A DNA stretch of 6,359 bases from Coriobacteriia bacterium (GTDB taxonomy: Bacteria; Actinomycetota; Coriobacteriia; Anaerosomatales; JAHIQC01), in contig JAURYZ010000281.1 of the NCBI GenBank assembly GCA_030653635.1, forward strand, positions 1 through 6,359, in the 5' to 3' direction. Numbering within the stretch: the stretch's first letter is position 1; every line of letters starts with the position of its first letter. Under the pieces are notes generated by a model that did no database searches, was not told the DNA's origin, and was given only the letters and a program-made list of their open reading frames with translations. A program made the position numbers and the translations under genes. This document shows, in pieces, positions 1 to 4,066 of the stretch.

Positions 1-444
1 CGAATCAACGCCGATGACACAATCTCCCCGCAACTCTCGCTGTGGAACCAGCGCGGGAGCAACGTCATTTTCGGCAATCAGCTGGTGATTCCGATCAAGG
101 ACTCAATCGTGTACATCCAGCCGGTGTATCTGCAGGCCGAACAGACGGCAATCCCTCAGCTGACTCGCGTCGTGGTCGTGTATGCCGACAAGGTCGAGAT
201 GGCCGCGGATCTGGAAACCGCGCTGCTGCAAGTCTTTGGAGAGCGACCTGCCGAGGAGCCCACGGGCGACGGCGGGGTCGCAGGCCCTGCGGCCGATGCC
301 GCCACCGCGCGCTCACTGTTCGAGAAGGCGACAGCCGCGCAGAAGGCTGGCGATTGGGCAGAGTACGGCCGTCTGCTCGATGAGCTGGGCGCGGTCTTGC
401 AGCAACTCGCAGGGCCATCGATGGATACGACGGTGGCCCCGTAA
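1..444 (+). CDS. UPF0182 family membrane protein, C-terminal part
   Basis: The first 147 codons visible are open from base 1 and end at TAA 442-444, so the 5' part lies outside the window. The segment reading SLWNQRGSNVIFGNQLVIPI, then an IQPVYLQAEQ stretch and a PQLTRVVVVYADKV stretch, is the characteristic C-terminal end of UPF0182 proteins. These are large (roughly 900-1000 residue) multi-helix membrane proteins of unknown function, common in actinobacteria and some Firmicutes. The last ~60 residues form a family-typical tail: an Ala/Gly/Asp-rich linker (about residues 82-102) and then a charged helix (LFEKATAAQKAGDWAEYGRL) that may be coiled or repeat-like. No membrane helix remains in this fragment. 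The family assignment rests on recognised sequence; no function is assigned. Confidence 0.85.
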   Translation, partial: RINADDTISPQLSLWNQRGSNVIFGNQLVIPIKDSIVYIQPVYLQAEQTAIPQLTRVVVVYADKVEMAADLETALLQVFGERPAEEPTGDGGVAGPAADAATARSLFEKATAAQKAGDWAEYGRLLDELGAVLQQLAGPSMDTTVAP

Positions 445-467
445 CGCGCCGGCGCTCGGCGTCATAT

Positions 468-483
468 CTGCCATATCTGGCAG
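468..483 (+). other. Short perfect hairpin after the UPF0182 gene
   Basis: CTGCCA (468-473) pairs with TGGCAG (478-483) around a 4-nt loop, 24 bases after the UPF0182 stop. It could help end the upstream transcript, but no T-run follows: the next bases are a G-rich repeat. I therefore do not call it an intrinsic terminator. Confidence 0.3.
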
Positions 484-508
484 GGGGCGGTCAGGGGGGG
501 CGGTCAGG
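483..508 (+). repeat. Two perfect 13-nt tandem repeats, G-rich
   Basis: GGGGGCGGTCAGG occurs at 483-495 and again immediately at 496-508 without mismatch. It is followed within a few bases by CGGTT-CGGTTT-CGGTTT (513-529), a second short direct repeat. Both lie just upstream of the -10-like hexamer at 545-550. The arrangement could be an activator or repressor binding array, or simple slippage-prone sequence; the sequence alone does not decide. Confidence 0.6.
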
Positions 509-521
509 GTAACGGTTCGGT

Positions 522-550
522 TTCGGTTTGCGTACGCTTTTTGCTATACT
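522..550 (+). promoter_or_regulatory. Possible promoter for the structured leader and DPBB gene
   Basis: TATACT (545-550) is a good -10 hexamer (5 of 6 to TATAAT). The hexamer 17 bp upstream is TTCGGT (522-527), a poor -35 that falls inside the CGGTTT repeats. A perfect palindrome GCGTACGC (530-537) lies in the spacer. A weak -35 next to direct repeats would suit an activated promoter, which is inference. Transcription would start near 557 and give a leader of about 325 nt before the GTG at 884. Confidence 0.45.
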
Positions 551-556
551 GTCGCT

Positions 557-883
557 TCGGGCGTCAGTTCGGGCGCCCACCCGCAGCGGCTGCGCAGACG
601 ACTGGAGCAGCCGCACAGACCGGCGGGTGGGATGCTTTCGTGATAGCCAGTCGGGTCGGCATTCGTTCGCATGATGAACGACCGAAATGCTCGTACGAAT
701 AGGTCTAAAGCCGAACAGCATACTCGCTGAACAAGGCAAGAGACGACGGCAGGAAGTGCCGTTCTCGAGCTGGCGCGAGGCAGCTTTCCCCTCTTCAATT
801 TCCACACCCATGCTCGCTTCTCGCGGGCATTCCTATGCCTCCCCGGTCGTCGTCGCCATTTGTCCCCTGCCGTGGAGGTATGT
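557..883 (+). ncRNA. Unclassified structured 5' leader (candidate riboswitch-like element)
   Basis: No credible gene lies in this stretch, but it is rich in strong helices on the + strand. The largest is a two-tier hairpin. Its outer 9-bp perfect stem pairs 576-584 (CCCACCCGC) with 623-631 (GCGGGTGGG). Its inner 8-bp perfect stem pairs 586-593 (GCGGCTGC) with 607-614 (GCAGCCGC), with a possible extra 3 bp (595-597/602-604) in the loop. An alternative helix, 559-563/574-578, would compete with the base of the outer stem. Next comes an extended hairpin 659-668/676-690 (GCATT-CGTTC with GAACG, a 5-nt bulge, AATGC). Two further hairpins follow: ACGGCA/TGCCGT (746-751/757-762) and AGCTG/CAGCT (768-772/781-785). 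The leader ends in an expression-platform-like pair of exclusive hairpins, annotated separately. I looked for hallmarks of c-di-AMP (ydaO), c-di-GMP, cobalamin, RNase P, SRP RNA and tmRNA and recognised none. The 5' end depends on the predicted promoter. Confidence 0.5.
826..882 (+). promoter_or_regulatory. Ribosome-binding-site switch: sequestering helix versus exclusive hairpin
   Basis: The Shine-Dalgarno of the DPBB gene, GGAGG at 874-878, lies in a 9-bp helix. Bases 834-842 (TATGCCTCC) pair with 874-882 (GGAGGTATG), including two G-T wobbles. A 3-bp extension inside (844-846 with 870-872) follows one mismatch. The 5' strand of this helix also belongs to a small local hairpin, GGCAT (826-830), loop TCCT, ATGCC (835-839). 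The two structures share bases 834-839 and cannot coexist, so the local hairpin would free the Shine-Dalgarno. This is the layout expected of a translational switch. The pairings are seen directly; regulation is inference. Confidence 0.5.
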
Positions 884-1513
884 GTGATCTCAAGTACGAA
901 CTCAAAGCGTCTGATGATTGCCATGGCACTCTTGGGCGCCCTTGCGGTGCTGACGGGTGTGATTCTGGGCGTCGGGGCGACCAATTCCCGCGCAGACGCA
1001 GCACCCGTGTCCGAGCCGCTTGGCACGCTCGGTATAGGCGATGAGCTCATCGCTCCGATCGCGGCCCCTGTGGACGCGGATGACAAGATCGTCGTCACCG
1101 ATTCAACGTCAATGGCGCTAGCCATGACGACCCCGGCCGTTCTGGCCGTTGCGCCCGTGGCTGTTGCTGCGAAGGCGCCGGTTCGCAGGGCCTCGACGAC
1201 CAAGGTGTCACGTGCAGCCGCCAACTCGGATGGCTGGAAGTCCGCTCGCGTGTCCTGGTACGGACCCGGCTTCTACGGTCGCAAGACCGCCAGCGGCGCC
1301 GTCCTTACGCAAGGCATGATGAACGTCGCTCATCGGTCGCTTCCTTTTGGCACGCGCATCCAGTTCGAGTACAAGGGCCGCACCTGCATTGCCGTGGTCA
1401 ATGACCGCGGGCCGTTCGTGGGCGGGCGCACCTTCGATCTGGGCCCAGGTACCGCCACCGCGCTTGGCTTCGGTGGCGTCGGAACCGTCAAGTATCGGAT
1501 CTTGGGCAGATAG
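884..1513 (+). CDS. RlpA/expansin-like double-psi beta-barrel protein, membrane-targeted
   Basis: A 209-residue protein starting at GTG 884, chosen because GGAGG (874-878) sits 5 nt upstream. A TTG eight codons earlier has no ribosome binding site. Residues 10-33 form a hydrophobic signal or anchor segment after K8-R9. Residues ~37-120 are a low-complexity Ala/Val/Pro/Thr linker, as expected for a wall-spanning tether. Residues 121-209 are a DPBB domain with the family blocks SWYGPGFYG (124-132), TASG (135-138), AHRSLPFGT (149-157), VVNDRGPFVGGR (171-182) and a DLGPGTATALG stretch. The likely role is peptidoglycan binding or remodelling outside the membrane. In Pseudomonas RlpA lytic transglycosylase, a Glu follows TASG. 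Here that position is Ala139, while the later His (H150) and Asp (D174) remain. The protein may therefore bind wall glycans rather than cleave them, as suggested for expansin-like relatives. The gene is alone in its unit, between a structured leader and a terminator. Confidence 0.85.
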   Translation: MISSTNSKRLMIAMALLGALAVLTGVILGVGATNSRADAAPVSEPLGTLGIGDELIAPIAAPVDADDKIVVTDSTSMALAMTTPAVLAVAPVAVAAKAPVRRASTTKVSRAAANSDGWKSARVSWYGPGFYGRKTASGAVLTQGMMNVAHRSLPFGTRIQFEYKGRTCIAVVNDRGPFVGGRTFDLGPGTATALGFGGVGTVKYRILGR

Positions 1514-1537
1514 TTCTTCTCCGTTCTGATTTCTAGA

Positions 1538-1572
1538 AGAGCCCCGTCCGCACCATGCGGTCGGGGCTCTTT
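1538..1572 (+). terminator. Intrinsic terminator of the DPBB gene
   Basis: AGAGCCCCG (1538-1546) pairs with CGGGGCTCT (1562-1570). After one T-T mismatch, CCGCA (1548-1552) pairs with TGCGG (1556-1560) around a 3-nt loop, giving about 14 bp. A short T-run (TTT, 1570-1572) follows. It begins 24 nt after the stop codon. The upstream A-rich and T-rich flanks are weak, so it might act poorly in the other direction. Confidence 0.8.
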
Positions 1573-1597
1573 CGTGCCGCGGTCAACAGCTTTTGGG

Positions 1598-1616
1598 GTA
1601 TCTTTGTTACAGATAC
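1598..1616 (+). promoter_or_regulatory. Inverted repeat upstream of the holin-like gene, possible operator
   Basis: GTATCT (1598-1603) and AGATAC (1611-1616) are a perfect 6-bp inverted repeat with a 7-nt spacer, about 40 bp before the start at 1657 and in the only space available for a promoter after the terminator. A -10-like TATCTT (1599-1604) overlaps the left arm, but I could not find a convincing -35. A regulator site is a reasonable guess, not shown. Confidence 0.35.
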
Positions 1617-1656
1617 GAACCAAAGTTGCACCGCACGACGACAGGTCGGAGACGCC

Positions 1657-1998
1657 ATGCCTGAACTGGGCGATGAGACAACGGGTCCGCAGGAGCGCAC
1701 AGTGATTGACGCTGCCGCGGACTTGCTACAAACCGTGGTCGACTGGCTGCGCCAAGAGGCCGAGGCCGTCGTTCGCGAGAAGATCGTGCTTCCGATACAG
1801 CGCCTCGGGCTGACAGTGGCATCCGCGTCGGCCGCAGCCGGACTGGCGTTTCTAGGTATCGGGTTTATCTCCGTGGGGCTGTTCATGGTTCTGGGAGACG
1901 CGATCGGCTACTCCTACGCACTGCTCGTGATCGGTGGCGTGCTCGTGATCGGCGCCGTCGTGTTCACTGCGATCAAGATGAGGTTGATGCAGAAATGA
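1657..1998 (+). CDS. Holin-like two-helix membrane protein (actinobacterial holin-X / superfamily III type)
   Basis: A 113-residue protein from ATG 1657, preceded by GGAG (1648-1651) with a 5-nt spacer. The open frame reaches back to 1555, but that would run through the terminator, so the longer start is rejected. Residues 1-15 are acidic and polar. Residues ~16-48 form an amphipathic helix (DAAADLLQTVVDWLRQEAEAVV, then REKIVLPIQR). Two hydrophobic helices follow at ~50-80 and ~85-107, separated by a short DAIGYSY turn, and the protein ends in a basic tail (KMRLMQK). This layout matches the small 'phage holin family' proteins widespread on actinobacterial chromosomes, whose cellular role is unknown. 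No phage genes are nearby, so lysis is not implied. It overlaps the next gene by 4 nt (ATGA), indicating co-translation. Family assignment rests on topology and general resemblance rather than a diagnostic motif. Confidence 0.7.
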   Translation: MPELGDETTGPQERTVIDAAADLLQTVVDWLRQEAEAVVREKIVLPIQRLGLTVASASAAAGLAFLGIGFISVGLFMVLGDAIGYSYALLVIGGVLVIGAVVFTAIKMRLMQK

Positions 1999-2204
1999 CG
2001 CCAGACACTTCCGGGACTCTTGAGCACCGACTCACCATCGATGACGTTCGACACCACGCCGAAGAGGTGAAGGACATCGCGCTGTCCGAGGTCAAGCGCT
2101 TCCGTGACGAGCAGTCCACCCGGGCCGCTATCGTGGGGCTCGTGGTTGTGGTGGGCGTCGTATCTTTGGCCTACTACCTGGGCACGCGCGCGTCTCGCAG
2201 CTAG
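1995..2204 (+). CDS. Small single-helix membrane protein, unknown function
   Basis: A 69-residue protein whose ATG (1995) overlaps the preceding TGA by the ATGA arrangement, so translation is probably coupled. Residues 1-42 are charged and helical (a DDVRHHAEEVKDIALSEVKR stretch, then FRDEQSTR) and could form a coiled coil or amphipathic helix. Residues ~44-62 are a Val/Gly-rich membrane helix, followed by a short basic tail (TRASRS). The charged region would thus face the cytoplasm if the positive-inside rule acts on R38/R43, but the tail is also basic, so topology is open. Similar small membrane proteins (for example DUF3618- or YqjD-like) often accompany holin-like genes; I cannot assign this one to a family. 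The ORF is supported by tight packing and a composition typical of a real membrane helix. Confidence 0.7.
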   Translation: MTPDTSGTLEHRLTIDDVRHHAEEVKDIALSEVKRFRDEQSTRAAIVGLVVVVGVVSLAYYLGTRASRS

Positions 2205-2208
2205 TACG

Positions 2209-2649
2209 GTGCCTGACGCTCCTATCCGCATCGAGTCGTTCGAATCGGTGGCCGACGGCTGTGCCGCGACCCTGCTCGTTTCCTCACCGTCATTCATGCG
2301 CACCTCGTCGGTGCCCGCGTTGGCCGACGCTATTCTAGAGGCCCTGCCCGGGCTTGTGCGGCATCCGTGCGAATGTGGCAGCGCGCATGGAATCGCAGCA
2401 GAGCTCGGCGACACGGAGATGCCGCACCTGATCGAGCACGTCGCGCTCGAGCTGCTCGCTGTATCCGGGGCTCCCCGGCGTGAGCTGTACGGACACACGA
2501 CGTGGAATTTCGCTCGTGACGGCGCTGGGGTGTTTCATGTGAGCTTGCACGGTGCGCCGCCAGAGGATTGCGAGAATGCGCTAAGGCAGGCGACCGCACT
2601 GGTCGTGGCACACATGTTTGATCCGTTGTCGAGGTCAAGAGCGCTTTGA
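2209..2649 (+). CDS. Stand-alone protein resembling the cyanophycin synthetase N-terminal domain, with HxxEH motif
   Basis: A 146-residue protein starting at GTG 2209, four bases after the upstream stop. No Shine-Dalgarno is visible, so re-initiation is likely and the start is less certain. The central block runs from LPGLVRHPCECGSAHGIAAE through HLIEHVALELL (residues 73-83) to a later segment with GVFHVSL and ENALRQATALV. This resembles the N domain of cyanophycin synthetase CphA, whose typical form is an LPGL...H.C..G segment followed by GH(V/I)IEHVALELQ. The ATP-grasp and Mur-ligase-like domains of CphA are absent, and the gene stops cleanly at TGA 2647-2649. The HxxEH motif (H73, E76, H77) is that of inverted-motif zinc peptidases. 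To my knowledge the CphA N domain has been reported to carry a metallopeptidase-like site that trims cyanophycin to make primers. A small hydrolase or peptide-binding protein is therefore possible, but its substrate is unknown. It is probably cytoplasmic, with no signal or membrane helix. Confidence 0.6.
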   Translation: MPDAPIRIESFESVADGCAATLLVSSPSFMRTSSVPALADAILEALPGLVRHPCECGSAHGIAAELGDTEMPHLIEHVALELLAVSGAPRRELYGHTTWNFARDGAGVFHVSLHGAPPEDCENALRQATALVVAHMFDPLSRSRAL

Positions 2650-2718
2650 GAGAGAGGTACTGCCGCGTCGAGTAGCGTGAAACGCGAAGTGGTTCGGCCG
2701 CAGTAAACGGACGCCTCG

Positions 2719-3672
2719 CTAGGGCAGGGTCGATATCCGGGTCAGCAGAATGTCGCTCACAAACGACAGCGCACCCACGGAAGCCGCGTTCTGCCGGGCC
2801 AGCGTCTCGGTCGCCGTGTCCTCAGCCGTCGTGTAGTCGGTCGCCATCGTGACGAGCCCCGCACCCTTCATGGCTCCAAGTTCCCGTAGTGCGCCATCTC
2901 GGTCAGCCGCGGGTGTGCGCAGGTAGCGCTCGGCCTCGAAGTCGTAGGTCGATGTCACGTCCTCGCGGTTCCACGCCGAGAAGGCGCTGCGCATGGGCCA
3001 GACCACCTCGTAGCCGTTCTGAGTCGCGAGTACGCGTCCTGATTGGCGGGTCTGTGCCGACAGGGCCGTGACCAGCTCGGTCATACCGGTCGAGCGCTCC
3101 GGGTGGACGTCGACCATGTCCACGTTGTCGAGAAACAACCCGTCGGCGCCCTTGCCGAGCATCGTGGAGGTCTCGGCCAGGAGCGTCGTTCGGTAGCCAG
3201 CCGCGTTCACGTCCGCGTACCACTCGCCCCAGTCGCCCCAGAGGTCCAAGCGGTAGGGCGCAACACGGGGGTACCAGCTCCGGTACGACTCGATGGTGCC
3301 CACGCTGACGTAGGCAAGCACGCTGCAGCCGGACGCGTGAAGCTGGGCGACCTGCTCGGCGCTGGTCGTCTCGCCGTCCACGACGACGATGTCGTAGGCC
3401 TTGAGCCGCTCGAAGTTCGCCCCGAGAGTCGCGCCGTCGCCGATCGCGAACGCCCACGAACCCGCCGAGTGCAGCTTGGCGATGCGTGCGAGCCGCGTGC
3501 GATCCAGGCGGACGAACCGCTGCCTGGCGGCGACCTGGCGTCTCTTCGCAGCTTCGACCCGCGCGAGGGCACTAGAAGGCGATACAACGACCGATGCCAC
3601 CGCCAACACGGCCACGATGACGAGGGCACAGGCTGCGATCGTGATCCGCCGAGAAGTGCGATGAACGCCCAG
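2719..3672 (-). CDS. Secreted GH114 / TM1410-like glycoside hydrolase, probable CTG start
   Basis: The frame is open up to a TAG at 3709-3711. The first standard start is GTG at 3615, which lacks a ribosome binding site and would begin inside the signal peptide. A CTG at 3672-3670 is preceded by GAGGAGG (3684-3678) with a 5-nt spacer. It gives a 317-residue protein with a complete signal peptide: HRTSRR (4-9), hydrophobic residues 10-30, and likely cleavage after ALA at 35-37. The mature part has the TM1410/GH114 barrel pattern: a SWAFAIGD segment, YVSVGTIESYRSW (121-133) and GLFLDNVDMVD (179-189). It also has an LATQNGYEV segment and ATDYTT (277-282). GH114 members are endo-alpha-1,4-polygalactosaminidase-type enzymes; carbohydrate hydrolysis outside the cell is inferred. 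A basic linker (KRRQVAARQRFVRLDRTRLARI) follows the signal. It is transcribed divergently from the aminotransferase operon and convergently with the gene ending at 2649. Confidence 0.75.
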   Translation of the reverse strand: MGVHRTSRRITIAACALVIVAVLAVASVVVSPSSALARVEAAKRRQVAARQRFVRLDRTRLARIAKLHSAGSWAFAIGDGATLGANFERLKAYDIVVVDGETTSAEQVAQLHASGCSVLAYVSVGTIESYRSWYPRVAPYRLDLWGDWGEWYADVNAAGYRTTLLAETSTMLGKGADGLFLDNVDMVDVHPERSTGMTELVTALSAQTRQSGRVLATQNGYEVVWPMRSAFSAWNREDVTSTYDFEAERYLRTPAADRDGALRELGAMKGAGLVTMATDYTTAEDTATETLARQNAASVGALSFVSDILLTRISTLP

Positions 3673-3707
3673 GGTGTCCTCCTCGGCATAGTGAGTGCGC
3701 TGTCGGG

Positions 3708-3736
3708 TCTATCGGCAGGTCGTGGAGAAACCTCAA
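3708..3736 (-). promoter_or_regulatory. Promoter of the GH114-like gene
   Basis: Read on the minus strand, TTGAGG (3736-3731) and GATAGA (3713-3708) are separated by 17 bp. The -35 matches 4 of 6 consensus bases and the -10 is weaker. Transcription would start near 3701, giving a leader of about 30 nt that contains the GAGGAGG at 3684-3678. This agrees with the CTG start at 3672 and not with the later GTG. Confidence 0.45.
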
Positions 3737-3759
3737 GGATCTTGGGGGGTTTGACCTGC
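3715..3759. repeat. Interrupted dyad spanning both divergent promoters, possible operator
   Basis: GCAGGTC (3715-3721) is the perfect inverse of GACCTGC (3753-3759). Nested inside, AAACC (3728-3732) mirrors GGTTT (3748-3752), and CAAG (3734-3737) mirrors CTTG (3741-3744) around GAT. The arms differ mainly by an extra GTGGAG (3722-3727) on the left. The dyad covers the -35 hexamers of both divergent promoters (3731-3736 minus, 3751-3756 plus). Its position fits a shared regulator site. A hairpin without a T-run in a divergent promoter region is unlikely to be a terminator. Confidence 0.45.
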
Positions 3760-3780
3760 TCGCAAACACGGTGGTAGGCT
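3751..3780 (+). promoter_or_regulatory. Promoter of the T-box / aminotransferase-ddl operon
   Basis: TTGACC (3751-3756) and TAGGCT (3775-3780) lie 18 bp apart, matching 5 of 6 and 3 of 6 consensus bases (the -10 fits the actinobacterial TANNNT). Transcription would begin about 3787, shortly before the T-box leader. The -35 overlaps the right arm of the dyad at 3748-3759. Confidence 0.65.
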
Positions 3781-3787
3781 ACGCCCC

Positions 3788-4040
3788 AACCTCTGAACGA
3801 CTTTGGAGGCGAATAGGAATCACCAAGGATGTGAGGGAAGAGGGCGTCTCGCGCTCAGCCACCCCTCCGCAGATCCCTCGCCAGGGCGGCACAGCATGTG
3901 CCACCGGAAGCGGGTCGGTGCCGGACCGGTATCCCGGCAAATGAGGTCCGATTGTGGCGCGAAAGCGGCTCGCACGGACGAAGATAGGTGGTACCGCGAC
4001 TGACCCCTCGCCCTATCGGCGGAAGGGGTCTTTTCTATTC
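3788..4040 (+). promoter_or_regulatory. T-box riboswitch, transcriptional type
   Basis: The T-box sequence is at 3984-3998 (ATAGGTGGTACCGCG). Its antiterminator is complete: GATAGG (3983-3988) pairs with CCTATC (4012-4017). The 7-nt bulge TGGTACC (3989-3995) carries the TGGT that binds the tRNA end. GCGA (3996-3999) pairs with TCGC (4008-4011). Stem III is 3946-3979: GTCCG/CGGAC, TGTG/CGCA, and a CGC-GAAA-GCG tetraloop hairpin. Upstream, the Stem I/II region holds an 8-bp helix 3831-3838/3874-3881, an inner helix 3840-3844/3863-3867, a hairpin GGCACA/TGTGCC (3888-3893/3897-3902) and GGTC/GACC (3913-3916/3924-3927). I could not align the usual AGUA specifier-loop motif, so the specifier codon is not assigned. 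TGGT calls for a tRNA with discriminator A73 (for example Ala, Val, Leu, Ile or Lys; not Gly, Ser or His). Uncharged tRNA would stabilise the antiterminator and turn on the aminotransferase-ddl operon. Confidence 0.92.
4002..4036 (+). terminator. Regulated terminator of the T-box leader
   Basis: GACCCCT (4002-4008) pairs with AGGGGTC (4024-4030), and CGCC (4009-4012) pairs with GGCG (4018-4021) with a 2-nt bulge. A TTTTCT run follows (4031-4036). Bases 4008-4017 are shared with the antiterminator, so the two structures exclude each other. It lies 31 nt before the start of the aminotransferase gene. Confidence 0.9.
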
Positions 4041-4066
4041 CTCGGCAAGTAGTAGGGGTGGAGTCG

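Noticed and set aside
557..883. Known riboswitch or housekeeping RNA (ydaO, GEMM, cobalamin, RNase P, SRP, tmRNA)
   Set aside because: None of the conserved blocks I know for these classes could be found by reading; a covariance search could overturn this.
544..1224. Long open frame on the minus strand (226 residues)
   Set aside because: It runs opposite to the DPBB gene and its leader, has Ala/Thr/Arg-rich shadow composition without family motifs, and has no ribosome binding site.
1555..1656. Longer start (ATG 1555) for the holin-like gene
   Set aside because: It would place the start codon inside the DPBB terminator hairpin, whereas ATG 1657 has GGAG at the right distance.
2650..2718. Terminator between the convergent genes
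   Set aside because: TACTGC/GCAGTA (2658-2663/2700-2705) and GCGT/ACGC (2675-2678/2682-2685) can pair, but neither is a strong GC stem with a T-run in either direction.
3628..3639. Lipobox-like I-A-A-C (residues 12-15) in the hydrolase signal peptide
   Set aside because: The hydrophobic segment before the Cys would be only a few residues; the core extends well past it and ends at an ALA cleavage site.
3207..3689. Minus-strand ATG at 3689 opening a 160-residue frame
   Set aside because: The ATG overlaps the GAGGAGG that serves the CTG start, the frame shifts away from the hydrolase, and its translation is low-complexity Ser/Arg/Pro.
3043..3777. 244-residue + strand open frame over the GH114-like gene
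   Set aside because: It is the antisense shadow of the hydrolase; the minus frame has a signal peptide and recognisable GH114 blocks.
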